A stretch of DNA of 51,925 nt, from assembly GCF_023507745.1 (NCBI RefSeq), contig NZ_JALPZO010000115.1, positions 1 to 51,925 of the forward strand, written 5' to 3'. Position 1 is the stretch's first letter; each line of letters starts with the position of its first letter. The notes beneath the pieces are model-generated. The model was not told the origin of the DNA, ran no database searches, and worked only from the letters and a program-made list of their open reading frames with translations. Source of the DNA: Vreelandella olivaria (lineage in GTDB: Bacteria > Pseudomonadota > Gammaproteobacteria > Pseudomonadales > Halomonadaceae). This document shows positions 26,634 through 35,998 of this stretch, one piece after another. Position numbers and translations under genes: made by a program.

Positions 26634-26650
26634 TTGATTAATTAGCACAA
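26634..26650. promoter_or_regulatory. candidate LysR operator
   Basis: TTGATTAATTAGCACAA (TTG-N11-CAA) lies in the divergent gap between the LysR and SDR genes and fits the T-N11-A rule for LysR boxes. The surrounding gap is AT-rich, as expected for divergent promoters. Confidence 0.4.
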
Positions 26651-26694
26651 CTACAATAATACCTCCTAACGGTAGAAGAGCAAAGGATCAGGCT

Positions 26695-27510
26695 ATGGCC
26701 AAGGTTTGGTTGGTGACTGGCGCAAGCCGAGGGCTGGGACGCGAGATTACGCGCGCAGCACTCGATGCAGGTGAGACGGTGGTGGCGACGGCGCGGTCCG
26801 CCGACGCGGTGCACGATGCCTTCGGGGGTGGACACGATCGCCTGCATGTCCGAGCGCTCGATATCACCGACGCCAAGGCCGCGACCTCGGCCGCCGCCGA
26901 GACCGCCGAGCGGTTTGGTGCGATCGACGTGCTGGTCAACAATGCCGGCTATGCGGAGCTGGGCTTCTTCGAAACCTTCACCGACGCCGCCGTGCGGCGT
27001 CAGTTCGATGTCAACCTGTTCGGCACGATGAACGTCGCGCGCGCAGTCGCCCCGCACATGCGTGAGCGTCGCTCAGGCCTCATCGTCACCATCTCCTCGG
27101 TCAGCGGGCTCGTCTCCAACGGCGGGGGAGCGGTCTACTCCGCGTCGAAATTCGCGGTCGAGGGATGGATGGAGGGCTTCGCCCAGGAGCTGGCACCGTT
27201 GGGCGTCCGCTCGCTCTTGGTCGAGCCCGGAATGCTGCGCACGGACTTTATGGACCGGAAGTCGGCGAGCTTCGGCAGCATCGACATTCCAGACTATGCC
27301 GAGGCGATCGCGCAGTATTGCGCGTTCATAGACGAGGCCAACGGCAACCAGCCGGGTGATCCGAAGCTACTCGCCGCGCGGATCGTGGGGCTTGCTTCGC
27401 AGGGCGAGGCGCCGTCGCGGCTCGTGTTCGGCGACGACGCCCGGCAGTGGGCGAGCGCGAAGATCGACCAATTGCGGCAGGAGATCGCCCAGTCCGCCGA
27501 TCGCGGCTGA
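26695..27510 (+). CDS. short-chain dehydrogenase/reductase
   Basis: A 271-aa classical SDR: VTGASRGLGREITRAALDAG (cofactor), VLVNNAGYAELGFFE, SSVSG and YSASK as active site, then LLVEPGMLRTDF. The sequence resembles SDRs annotated as oxidoreductases of LysR-linked pairs in proteobacteria. An AAAGGA ribosome site precedes the ATG. Divergent from and probably controlled by the LysR gene at 25695. The substrate is unknown. Confidence 0.88.
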   Translation: MAKVWLVTGASRGLGREITRAALDAGETVVATARSADAVHDAFGGGHDRLHVRALDITDAKAATSAAAETAERFGAIDVLVNNAGYAELGFFETFTDAAVRRQFDVNLFGTMNVARAVAPHMRERRSGLIVTISSVSGLVSNGGGAVYSASKFAVEGWMEGFAQELAPLGVRSLLVEPGMLRTDFMDRKSASFGSIDIPDYAEAIAQYCAFIDEANGNQPGDPKLLAARIVGLASQGEAPSRLVFGDDARQWASAKIDQLRQEIAQSADRG

Positions 27511-27595
27511 CATGACAAGATCCCTGCACAGCAGGCGCTTGCTGCGCGGGACTTCGAATGTTGGGGAGAATCCTTGGCAGCATCGCACGGGTGTC

Positions 27596-27787
27596 ATGCC
27601 CGAGCTGACGTTAGACCTGCGATACCTGAAATACGCAGTCCACGCCACCGAGGCAGTAAGCTTCCGGCGCGCAGCGGAACGGCTGTCGATTGTGCAGTCG
27701 ACCATCAGTCGGCTTGTGCAGATGCTAGCGATATGGCTACACCACCCAGGGACGGCTGAACGATCCAACATAGGAGACGCTTCATGA
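27596..27787 (+). pseudogene. N-terminal remnant of a LysR gene
   Basis: From the ATG at 27596 the frame reads LDLRYLKYAVHATEAVSFRR and AAERLSIVQSTISRLVQ, the LysR HTH, then turns into unrelated residues and stops at 27787. It probably marks the right edge of the cargo region, cut by recombination. Confidence 0.6.
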
Positions 27788-27866
27788 CTCGTACTTCGCA
27801 GATCGATTATCTCGATCCTATTAGTTGTTCGCTGTGGTGGTGAAGGATCATGGCGTCTAGCGCGAT

Positions 27867-27883
27867 TAGTGCATCGCGTACTA
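27867..27883. promoter_or_regulatory. candidate operator before the ICE LysR gene
   Basis: The inverted repeat TAGT-N9-ACTA lies 47 bp upstream of the LysR start codon. The place and symmetry suit LysR autoregulation, but no further support is available. Confidence 0.3.
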
Positions 27884-27929
27884 CCGGGCGCCCAACCGCA
27901 CACGTCGAAAAGACGTAGGAGTCGCCCTC

Positions 27930-28871
27930 ATGGAGTTGAGGCACCTGCGTTGCTTCTTGGCCGTAGCCGAAGAACTCCACTTCGCACGGGCGGCTGAGCG
28001 CTTGCACATCGAGCAGTCGCCACTGTCGCGCACGATCAAGGAGCTGGAAGAAGATCTGGGCGAGCAGTTGTTTGTCCGCACCAGCCGCAGCACGCGACTG
28101 ACGCGGGCGGGCAAGTTGTTTCTGGAACACGTCCCACGAATCTTCACCGCACTGGAGCAGGCCCGCGACAGCGTGAAGGCGGCAGCCAACGGCTTCCACG
28201 GCCAGTTGCGTATCGCGTTGTCCGATGGCATCACGCCTTCGCGCCTGCCGGTCTTGCTGGCGCTGTGCCGGCAGGAAGAACCCGAGATCGAGATACGTCT
28301 GTTCGAGGTGCCACTGTCACAGCAGATCAAAGGACTGCACGACGATCTGTACGATGTGGGATTCGCCCAGTCAGACGAGGTAGGCGACGGTATCGCTGTC
28401 GAGCCGATCTGGAGCGATCCGCTCATGGTTGCTGTTCCCGCACGGCACCCATTGCTCAAGCACAAACGCATCCCGCTGGATGAAGTGCTGCGCTATCCGC
28501 TGGTGCTGTGCGACCCACAGGTCTGCGAAGGTCATGCCCGCCAGGTCGAGCGGGTGTTACGGCGAGCGGAACAGGAACCCATGATTGCCGAGCGCGTGGC
28601 CTCCTGCGACCTGATGATGGCATTGGTGTCGGCGGGCTTCGCCCTCGGCCTGGCTGGCGCGCCGCATATCGTTTCCAGCCGCGAATCCGGTGTGGTGGCC
28701 CGGCCACTGGCGGGACGTTCGCCGATGCTGACGACGTATCTGCTGCATCGGGAATCGGAGACATCGGAAGTCCTGGCCCGTTTTATCGAGCGGGTGCAAG
28801 CCATCGAATTGCCCGAGGGTGTCAGACCCGCGCCGCCGACCGAATCTGATCAGGAGGAAATCGAGCCATGA
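27930..28871 (+). CDS. LysR-family regulator of the ICE transfer region
   Basis: A 313-aa LysR protein. The HTH is LRCFLAVAEELHFARAAERL, then HIEQSPLSRTIKELEEDLGE, and the substrate domain starts near LRIALSDGITPSRLPVLLAL. In Tn4371-like ICEs this gene is part of the backbone, directly before traG, and likely governs the transfer genes. Its stop overlaps the start of eexN (ATGA). The C-terminal tail is acidic and proline-rich. Confidence 0.88.
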   Translation: MELRHLRCFLAVAEELHFARAAERLHIEQSPLSRTIKELEEDLGEQLFVRTSRSTRLTRAGKLFLEHVPRIFTALEQARDSVKAAANGFHGQLRIALSDGITPSRLPVLLALCRQEEPEIEIRLFEVPLSQQIKGLHDDLYDVGFAQSDEVGDGIAVEPIWSDPLMVAVPARHPLLKHKRIPLDEVLRYPLVLCDPQVCEGHARQVERVLRRAEQEPMIAERVASCDLMMALVSAGFALGLAGAPHIVSSRESGVVARPLAGRSPMLTTYLLHRESETSEVLARFIERVQAIELPEGVRPAPPTESDQEEIEP

Positions 28872-29143
28872 AACAGATGATCCCGTTACTGCTGGTCGCG
28901 TCGCTGGCCGCCTGCGGCCAATCGGAGGCACCGAGGCAGGAAACCAGCCAAGCCGACGTGCCGACCGTGGAGGAACTGGCCGCCGATCCCGAGCGATTGA
29001 GGGAGCTGCGCGAGCAGTGCAAGACCGACCGGCCACGGCTGGGCGATGTGCTGTGCAACCGCGTGGCCGAGGCGACGAACCGGCGCTTCTTCGGTGACGG
29101 CAACGTGCCCTATACGCCGCCGGAGACGCCACCGTCGTTCTGA
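28868..29143 (+). CDS. EexN-family entry-exclusion lipoprotein
   Basis: A 91-aa lipoprotein: signal MKQMIPLLLVASLAAC with the lipobox LAAC. The EexN pattern follows, VEELAADPERLRELREQCKT, then a second conserved Cys region (LGDVLCNRVAEATNRRFFG). These proteins lie in the cell envelope and reduce redundant transfer between cells carrying the same element. It is coupled to the LysR gene and followed by a strong hairpin terminator. Confidence 0.85.
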   Translation: MKQMIPLLLVASLAACGQSEAPRQETSQADVPTVEELAADPERLRELREQCKTDRPRLGDVLCNRVAEATNRRFFGDGNVPYTPPETPPSF

Positions 29144-29185
29144 TTCGTCGGCCACTCGCAAAAAATTCCGCTCTTCTTTGCTGAC

Positions 29186-29218
29186 ACGCCGCAGCGCGCC
29201 CGCGCTGGCGGCGTTTTT
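29186..29218 (+). terminator. Rho-independent terminator after eexN
   Basis: The stem ACGCCGC-AGCGCG / CGCGCT-g-GCGGCGT (one bulged G) is followed directly by TTTTT. It would separate lysR-eexN transcription from traG and the trb genes. Confidence 0.65.
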
Positions 29219-29378
29219 GTCGTGTTCGCCCCCGCCTGAAACGATGTTTTTTGCATCACCTTGGTTCCGATAACGGTCTTTGACCGGCACTGGCCCGGCA
29301 CCGATCCTCCCATGACAGCCACATCCAAGTGCCGCTTTTTCATGGGGAATCAGCGCAGGAAAAGTCGGAGGCCAAGTC

Positions 29379-31382
29379 ATGCAAGGGACGAACGTGCTGT
29401 TCGGGCAGATCGCCGTCGTATTCGGCATCGTGATCGCCGGTGTGTGGAGCGCCACACAATGGACAGCCGCCGCCCTGGGCTATCAGCTACGCCTTGGCTC
29501 GCCCTGGTTCGACTTCTTTGGCGCCCCGGTCTATCACCCCTGGAAACTGTTCGAGTGGTGGTTCTTCTTCGGCGCCTATGCGCCGGAGGTCTTCGACATC
29601 GGCGGCGCCATCGCGGGCGGCAGCGGTCTCATCGCCGTGCTGGCCGCCATCGGCATGTCCATCTGGCGCTCACGCCAGGCGCGCAGAGTCACGACTTACG
29701 GTTCGGCCCGCTGGGCCGATACCGGTGACATCCACAAGGCTGGACTGACCCAGCCCGTCGGCGTCTTTCTCGGCCAGCATGAGCGGCAGTACCTGCGCCA
29801 CGAAGGCCCGGAGCACGTCCTGGCCTTCGCGCCCACGCGCTCGGGCAAGGGCGTCGGCCTGGTGGTACCCACCTTGTTGAGCTGGCCCGCATCGGCTGTC
29901 ATCCACGACATCAAGGGCGAGAACTGGCAGATCACCGCCGGCTGGCGCTCACGGTTCAGCCATTGCCTGCTGTTCAACCCGACCGATGCGCAGTCGGCTG
30001 GCTACAACCCGCTGCTGGAAGTGCGGCGCGGCGCCCATGAAGTGCGCGACGTGCAGAACATCGCCGACATTCTGGTCGATCCCGAAGGCGCGCTGGAACG
30101 GCGCAATCACTGGGAGAAGACCAGCCATGCGCTGCTGGTCGGCGCCATCCTGCATGTGCTCTACGCCGGCGAGGACAAGACGCTGCGCGGCGTCGCCAAC
30201 TTCCTGTCCGACCCGGCGTGCCCGTTCGAGCTGACCCTGCACCGGATGATGACGACGAAGCACCTGGGCGATGCACCGCATCCCGTCGTCGCCTCCGCAG
30301 CGCGTGAAGTGCTCAACAAGGCGGATAACGAGCGTTCGGGTGTGCTTTCCACCGCCATGTCCTTCCTTGGCTTGTACCGCGACCCCACGGTGGCGGAAGT
30401 CACGTCACGCTGCGACTGGCGCATCGCTGATCTGATCGCGGCCGAGCATCCGGTATCCCTGTACCTGGTGGTGCCGCCTTCGGACATCAGCCGCACCAAG
30501 CCGCTGATCCGGCTGATCCTCAACCAGATCGGACGACGGCTCACGGAATCGCTCGACGGCTCCGACGGCATCGAGCGCCGCCACAAGCTGTTGCTGATGC
30601 TCGATGAGTTTCCAGCGCTGGGGCGGCTCGACTTCTTCGAAACGGCTTTGGCCTTCATGGCCGGCTACGGCATCCGCAGCTTCCTGATCGCGCAGTCCCT
30701 CAATCAGATCGACAAAGCCTACGGCCAGAACCATTCGATTCTGGACAACTGCCATGTGCGGGTGACGTTCGCCACCAACGACGAGCGCACCGCCAAGCGC
30801 ATCTCCGAGACGCTGGGCACGGCCACCGAACTGCGCGCGCAGCGCAACTACGCCGGCCATCGGCTCGCGCCCTGGCTCGGGCACCTGATGGTGTCGCGCC
30901 AGGAAACGGCGCGGCCACTGCTGACGCCCGGCGAAGTGATGCAGCTTCCGCCCGATGAAGCCGTGGTGATGGTGTCCAGTGTGGCGCCTATCAAGGCGAA
31001 GAAGCTGCGCTACTACCTTGACGCCAATTTCAAGCAGCGCGTGCTGCCGGTGCCCGTGCTCGCGGCCGGACGCGGACGCTACGCCGATGTGCCGCCGGCC
31101 CGCCCTGACGACTGGAGCGGGCTGGCGATTCCGGCTGTGCCCGCCACATCGGCTGCGGCATCCGCCGATGGCCTGGGCGGCACGGATGACGGCGGTCCGC
31201 GCCGCCAGCCCGAATTGTCCGCGACCGTCGCCTACAGCCCTGAGCCGGAACACCCGGCCAGCGACTTGTCGCTGCTCGATGACGACGACCTGCCGCCGGT
31301 TCTTCCCGGCCAGCTCGACCCTGCCATGCAGCGCGTCGCACGGCTGGCTTCCCTCAATCCCGATGACGGAATCCAGCTATGA
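29379..31382 (+). CDS. traG: TraG/VirD4 type IV coupling protein
   Basis: A 667-aa coupling ATPase. Two N-terminal membrane segments (about 8-28 and 76-96), Walker A APTRSGKG (151-158), Walker B LLLMLDEFPALG, and the family block FLIAQSLNQIDKAYGQNHSI. It is a hexameric inner-membrane pump that links the relaxase-DNA complex to the Trb channel. The ribosome site GGAGG lies 7 bases upstream. It overlaps the RHH gene by ATGA. Preceded by a 235-bp gap with a terminator, so it must have its own promoter. Confidence 0.93.
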   Translation: MQGTNVLFGQIAVVFGIVIAGVWSATQWTAAALGYQLRLGSPWFDFFGAPVYHPWKLFEWWFFFGAYAPEVFDIGGAIAGGSGLIAVLAAIGMSIWRSRQARRVTTYGSARWADTGDIHKAGLTQPVGVFLGQHERQYLRHEGPEHVLAFAPTRSGKGVGLVVPTLLSWPASAVIHDIKGENWQITAGWRSRFSHCLLFNPTDAQSAGYNPLLEVRRGAHEVRDVQNIADILVDPEGALERRNHWEKTSHALLVGAILHVLYAGEDKTLRGVANFLSDPACPFELTLHRMMTTKHLGDAPHPVVASAAREVLNKADNERSGVLSTAMSFLGLYRDPTVAEVTSRCDWRIADLIAAEHPVSLYLVVPPSDISRTKPLIRLILNQIGRRLTESLDGSDGIERRHKLLLMLDEFPALGRLDFFETALAFMAGYGIRSFLIAQSLNQIDKAYGQNHSILDNCHVRVTFATNDERTAKRISETLGTATELRAQRNYAGHRLAPWLGHLMVSRQETARPLLTPGEVMQLPPDEAVVMVSSVAPIKAKKLRYYLDANFKQRVLPVPVLAAGRGRYADVPPARPDDWSGLAIPAVPATSAAASADGLGGTDDGGPRRQPELSATVAYSPEPEHPASDLSLLDDDDLPPVLPGQLDPAMQRVARLASLNPDDGIQL

Positions 31383-31855
31383 GTCGATACCGCCTGAACC
31401 TCTTTATCCACCCCGAGCACGCCAAGCGCCTGGACGAGCTGGCCGCCAAGAAAGGCGTCTCGAAATCCAGCATCGTCGCGGCAGCGCTGGCGTCCTGGCT
31501 GTCACCGGACGCGGCCGATCAGCGCGAGGCCGCCATCGCCAAGCGCCTCGATCGCCTGTCGCGCCAGTTCGAGAAGCTGGAGCGCGATCAGAACATCGAG
31601 ATCGAGACGCTGGCGCTGTTCGTGCGCTACTTCCTGACGGTGAGCACGCCGGTGCCCGAAGCGCATCAGGACGCTGCCCGCGCCCAGGGCAAGGCGCGTT
31701 TCGAGCAGTTCGTCGAACAACTCGGCCGCCACCTGCTGCGCGGCCGCAGCCTGGTGCGTGACGTGGTGGAGGAATTGCACCCCCAGGAGCATGAGTTCGG
31801 GGTGCGCATGGAGGACGCGGCGGCACTGGCCGAGGCGCGGGAGCGTGCCTCATGA
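31379..31855 (+). CDS. CopG-type ribbon-helix-helix protein
   Basis: A 158-aa protein with an N-terminal RHH (YRLNLFIHPEHAKRLDELAA, KKGVSKSSIVAAALASWL) and a helical C-terminal tail of ~100 residues. It is standard in Tn4371-like ICEs between traG and trbB. It may act as a repressor of the trb operon or as a relaxosome accessory protein. Coupled by ATGA overlaps on both sides. Confidence 0.85.
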   Translation: MSRYRLNLFIHPEHAKRLDELAAKKGVSKSSIVAAALASWLSPDAADQREAAIAKRLDRLSRQFEKLERDQNIEIETLALFVRYFLTVSTPVPEAHQDAARAQGKARFEQFVEQLGRHLLRGRSLVRDVVEELHPQEHEFGVRMEDAAALAEARERAS

Positions 31856-32871
31856 GCGCCGTTCCACAAACGTCCACCCTGGATCGCCGTATCCAGATGC
31901 TGCGCACGGCCATGGGACCGGTAATCGCCGCCGCGCTGGAAGACCCGGACGTGGTGGAAATCATGCTCAACCCCGACCGGACGTTGTGGGTGGATCGCCT
32001 GTCGTCCGGCCGCGCCCCGTTGGGCGTGGAACTGTCCGAGGCCGATGGCGAACGCATCATCCGGCTGGTGGCCGCTCACGTCGGCGCGGAAGTGCATCGC
32101 GGCCAGCCACTGCTGTCCGCCGAGCTACCCGAGACGGGCGAGCGTTTCGAGGGCGTCCTGCCGCCGGTGGCGCCGGGACCGGCGTTCGCGCTGCGCAAGC
32201 GCGCCATCAACGTCATCAGCCTGGATCGCTATGTGGCCGACGGCATCCTGACCACGGCGCAGGCCGAGTTCCTGCGCCGCGCCACACGCGAGCGCCAGAA
32301 CATCCTGATCGCCGGCGGCACCAGCACCGGCAAGACGACGCTGGCCAATGCGCTGCTGGCCGAAATCGCCACCACGGGCGACCGCATTCTGGTGCTCGAA
32401 GACACGGTGGAGCTGCAATGCGTGGCCCGCGACCATGTGCCGCTGCGCACGCACAGCAACGTGGCCTCCATGCGGGATTTGGCGCGGGCCACGATGCGGC
32501 TGCGCCCCGACCGCGTGGTGGTCGGCGAGGTGCGCGGCGGCGAGGCACTGGATCTCGTCAAGCTGTGGGGCACCGACCATCCGGGCGGCATCGCCACCAT
32601 CCATGCCGGTTCCGCGCAAGGCTCACTGCTGCGCCTGGAGCAATTGATTCTCGAAGTCGCCGCGAACGCGCCGCGTGCGTTGATCGCCAACGCCATCAAC
32701 GTCGTGGTGCGCATCGCCGGGCGTGGCCGCAATCGCCACGTCGAAAGCATCACCCGTGTCGTCGGCTTCGACGCCACGGGCTACCAACTGGCGGACGCGC
32801 TGGAAACGCCGTTTCCCGAGCTGTCGCCGACTTCCTACCTGCCCCCTGATCACGCTGGAGAACTGCCATGA
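31852..32871 (+). CDS. trbB: TrbB secretion ATPase (VirB11-like)
   Basis: A 339-aa VirB11-family ATPase: Walker A GGTSTGKT (155-162), Asp box LVLEDTVELQC, Walker B VVVGEVRGGEAL and the His box GTDHPGGIATIHAGSA. It is a cytoplasmic hexamer that powers pilus assembly and substrate transfer in P-type systems. Confidence 0.93.
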   Translation: MSAVPQTSTLDRRIQMLRTAMGPVIAAALEDPDVVEIMLNPDRTLWVDRLSSGRAPLGVELSEADGERIIRLVAAHVGAEVHRGQPLLSAELPETGERFEGVLPPVAPGPAFALRKRAINVISLDRYVADGILTTAQAEFLRRATRERQNILIAGGTSTGKTTLANALLAEIATTGDRILVLEDTVELQCVARDHVPLRTHSNVASMRDLARATMRLRPDRVVVGEVRGGEALDLVKLWGTDHPGGIATIHAGSAQGSLLRLEQLILEVAANAPRALIANAINVVVRIAGRGRNRHVESITRVVGFDATGYQLADALETPFPELSPTSYLPPDHAGELP

Positions 32872-33245
32872 CGCCTCCTCATGCTTTGCGCGTTTCTGAC
32901 AATCCGCCTTTCCGTCTTGCCCGCCTGCGCCGCCTGGCCGAGCCGGCGCAACAGGGGCTGCTGCTGGCGCTCGTGTTCCTGCTGATGGCCGGCACGGCGC
33001 ACGCGGCCGGTTCCTCCATGCCCTGGGAAGGGCCGCTGCAAGCTATCCTTGAATCCATCCAGGGGCCGGTGGCGCGCATCGTCGCGGTGATCATCATCAT
33101 CGCCACGGGCCTGGCGCTGGCCTTTGGCGACACGTCCGGGGGCTTCCGCAAGCTGATCCAGATCGTGTTCGGACTGAGCATCGCCTTCGCCGCGTCCTCG
33201 TTCTTCCTGTCGTTCTTCAGCTTCTCCGGCGGGGCCGTCGTATGA
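32868..33245 (+). CDS. trbC: TrbC pilin (VirB2-like)
   Basis: A 125-aa prepilin. The long basic leader ends at GTAHA, followed by the mature AGSSMPWEGPLQAILESIQG and two hydrophobic helices. The TraF peptidase encoded at 13554 is the expected processing enzyme. Confidence 0.9.
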   Translation: MTPPHALRVSDNPPFRLARLRRLAEPAQQGLLLALVFLLMAGTAHAAGSSMPWEGPLQAILESIQGPVARIVAVIIIIATGLALAFGDTSGGFRKLIQIVFGLSIAFAASSFFLSFFSFSGGAVV

Positions 33246-33526
33246 GCGCCGCCAACGAAGCAACGCCGGGCTTTGCACCTGGCTTCGAGATTCCACTGCA
33301 TCGCTCGCTGACCGAGCCGATCCTGCTGGGCGGCGCGCCGCGCACGGTCGCCATCGCCAACGGCACCCTGGCCGCAGCCGTCGGGCTGGGCCTGCAACTG
33401 TGGATTCCGGGCCTGGTGCTGTGGATCGTCGGCCATTCGCTGGCGGTCTGGGGCGCGCGCCTCGACCCGCAGTTCATGCAGGTCTTCGCCCGGCACATCA
33501 AGCACAAACCGCTGCTGGACGTGTAG
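33242..33526 (+). CDS. trbD: TrbD (VirB3-like)
   Basis: A 94-aa inner-membrane protein with FEIPLHRSLTEPILLGGAPR, the VirB3 signature, and a hydrophobic hairpin about 35-70. It works with TrbE in the mating channel. It overlaps trbC by ATGA and precedes trbE by 12 bp. Confidence 0.9.
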   Translation: MSAANEATPGFAPGFEIPLHRSLTEPILLGGAPRTVAIANGTLAAAVGLGLQLWIPGLVLWIVGHSLAVWGARLDPQFMQVFARHIKHKPLLDV

Positions 33527-33538
33527 GGGGATGCCGCG

Positions 33539-35998
33539 ATGCTGAACCTTGCCGAATACCGCCAGCGTCCCGCGCTGCTGGCCGACTGGTTGCCTTGGGC
33601 CGGGTTGATCGCGCCGGGCGTGGTGCTCAACAAGGATGGTTCGTTCCAGAGGACGGCACGTTTTCGTGGGCCGGACCTGGACAGCGCCACGCAGGGCGAA
33701 ATGATCGCCACCACGGCACGGCTCAACAACGCGCTGCGCCGGCTGGGTTCGGGCTGGGCACTATTCATCGAGGCCCAACGCCAGCCAGCGGCGGATTATC
33801 CGCCGGCCGACTTTCCCGAGGCACTGTCCTGGCTGGTGGATGAGGAGCGCCGCGCCGCGTTCGAGGAAGCGAGTCAGCACTTCGAGAGTGGCTATTACCT
33901 GACGTTGGTTTTCCTGCCGCCGGAGGAATCCCGCGCCCGCGCGGCCAAGGTGCTCTACGAGAACGCGCCCGGCGAGGGAGTGGATTGGCAGGGACGGCTG
34001 GATGCCTTCGTGGCGGAAACCGATCGCGTGTTCGACCTGCTCGATGGCGTGATGCCGGAAATCGCCTGGCTGGATGACAGCCAGACGCTGACCTACCTGC
34101 ACTCGACCATCTCGACGCGGCATTACCGCATCGGCGTGCCGGACGTGCCGTTCTATCTGGACGCGCTGCTGGCCGATGTCGCGTTGATCGGTGGCCTCGC
34201 GCCCGTGCTGGACGATCAACACCTGCGCGTGGTGTCGGTGCGGAGTTTTCCGACCTCGACCTGGCCCGGTCTGCTGGACGACCTCAACCGGCTGGGCTTT
34301 GCCTATCGCTGGAGCACGCGCTTTCTGTGCATGGACAAGGCCGAGGCGGAAAAGGAGCTGGGCCGCCTGCGTCGCCAGTGGTTCGCCAAGCGCAAGAACG
34401 TGGTGGCGCTGCTGCGCGAAACCATTTTCCAGCAGGAAAGTCCGCTGGTGGATACCGACGCCAGCAACAAGGCGGCGGACGCCGATGCCGCTTTGCAGGA
34501 GCTGGGCAGCGATCAGGTCGCGTTCGGCTACCTCACCGCCACGGTGACGGTACTCGATGCCGACCCGGCCCTGGCCGACGAGAAGCAGCGCTTAGTGGAG
34601 CGTGTCATCCAGGGCCGGGGCTTTGTCACCATCCCCGAAACGCTCAACGCCGTGGATGCGTGGCTGTCGTCCGTTCCCGGCAACGCCTACGCCAACGTGC
34701 GCCAGCCCATCGTCTCGACGCTGAACCTGGCGCACATGATGCCGGTATCAGCGGTGTGGGCCGGGCCGGAGAAAAACCGGCATCTCGATGGCCCGCCGCT
34801 GATCGTCACCCGCACCGATGGCGCGACGCCGTTCCGGCTGGTGACGCACATCGGCGACGTAGGCCATACCCTGGTCGTGGGACCGACTGGCATGGGCAAG
34901 TCCGTGCTGCTGGCCACGCTGGCGATGCAGTTCCGCCGCTACGCCGGTTCACGCATCTTCGCCTTCGACATGGGCCGCTCCATGCGCGCCACCATCCTCG
35001 GCCTGGGCGGCGAGCATTACGACCTGGGCAACGATGGCGAGATCGCCTTCCAGCCGCTGGCCCGCATCGACACCGAGGGCTACCGCACCTGGGCGGCGGA
35101 ATGGGTGGAAGGTCGGCTACTGCACGAAGGCGTGACGGTTGGCCCCGACGAGAAGGCCACGCTCTGGTCGGCGCTGGGCAGTCTCGCCGGTGCGCCGATC
35201 GAACAGCGCACGATGACCGGGCTTTCCGTGCTGCTGCAATCGAATGCGCTGCGCCAGGCGCTGGCGCCTTATGTACTGGGCGGCGCCCACGGCAAGCTGT
35301 TAGATGCCGATCATGACCGGCTCGGCGGCGCCGACGTGCAGGGCTTCGAGATGGAGGAGCTGATGCACAGCAAGGCGGCGGTGCTGGCCGTGCTGGGCTA
35401 CCTGTTCGCGCGTTTCGATGAACGCTTCGACGGCGCACCGACGCTGTTGATTCTCGACGAGTCCTGGCTGTTTCTGGACGATCCGGTATTCGCCGCGCGC
35501 ATCCGCCAGTGGCTCAAGACGCTGCGCAAGAAGAACGTCAGCGTCATCTTCGCCACGCAGTCGCTGGCCGACATCAAGGATTCGAGCATCGCCCCCGCCA
35601 TCATCGAAAGCTGCGCCAGCCGCATCTTCCTGCCGAATCCACAGGCGACCGAGCCACAGATTCGCACGATCTACGAAGGCTTCGGGCTGAACGCCCGGCA
35701 GGTCGAGATCGTCGCCACCGCCGAACCCAAGCGCGACTACTACTACCAGTCGCGCCTGGGCAATCGCCTGTTCGACCTTGACCTGGGGCCGGCAACGCTC
35801 GCCTTTGCCGGCGCCTCCACACCACAGGACCAGCGCGACATCGACCGTGTGCTGCTGAACGCCGGCGTGCCGGGCTTTGCCGGTGCCTGGCTGCGCCACC
35901 GCGGCCTCGACTGGGCGGCTGACCTGCTGCCCGCGTTTCCCGGCTTCTCACCAGCGAGCGATCCCTTCCTTTCCCCACCACCGGAGAACCTGCCATGA
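33539..35998 (+). CDS. trbE: TrbE ATPase (VirB4-like)
   Basis: An 819-aa VirB4 ATPase. The N-terminal domain starts MLNLAEYRQRPALLADWLPW. Walker A is GPTGMGKS (448-455), Walker B is TLLILDESWLFLDD, and the motif VIFATQSLADIKDSSIA follows. It energises assembly of the mating-pair apparatus at the inner membrane. Its stop overlaps trbJ. Confidence 0.93.
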   Translation: MLNLAEYRQRPALLADWLPWAGLIAPGVVLNKDGSFQRTARFRGPDLDSATQGEMIATTARLNNALRRLGSGWALFIEAQRQPAADYPPADFPEALSWLVDEERRAAFEEASQHFESGYYLTLVFLPPEESRARAAKVLYENAPGEGVDWQGRLDAFVAETDRVFDLLDGVMPEIAWLDDSQTLTYLHSTISTRHYRIGVPDVPFYLDALLADVALIGGLAPVLDDQHLRVVSVRSFPTSTWPGLLDDLNRLGFAYRWSTRFLCMDKAEAEKELGRLRRQWFAKRKNVVALLRETIFQQESPLVDTDASNKAADADAALQELGSDQVAFGYLTATVTVLDADPALADEKQRLVERVIQGRGFVTIPETLNAVDAWLSSVPGNAYANVRQPIVSTLNLAHMMPVSAVWAGPEKNRHLDGPPLIVTRTDGATPFRLVTHIGDVGHTLVVGPTGMGKSVLLATLAMQFRRYAGSRIFAFDMGRSMRATILGLGGEHYDLGNDGEIAFQPLARIDTEGYRTWAAEWVEGRLLHEGVTVGPDEKATLWSALGSLAGAPIEQRTMTGLSVLLQSNALRQALAPYVLGGAHGKLLDADHDRLGGADVQGFEMEELMHSKAAVLAVLGYLFARFDERFDGAPTLLILDESWLFLDDPVFAARIRQWLKTLRKKNVSVIFATQSLADIKDSSIAPAIIESCASRIFLPNPQATEPQIRTIYEGFGLNARQVEIVATAEPKRDYYYQSRLGNRLFDLDLGPATLAFAGASTPQDQRDIDRVLLNAGVPGFAGAWLRHRGLDWAADLLPAFPGFSPASDPFLSPPPENLP

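Noticed and set aside
29336..29343. TTTTTCAT, identical to the 8-bp attachment core I recall for Tn4371-like ICEs
   Set aside because: It lies between eexN and traG, inside the conserved backbone, with no integrase or second copy found by eye. An 8-mer match in 52 kb is easily chance.
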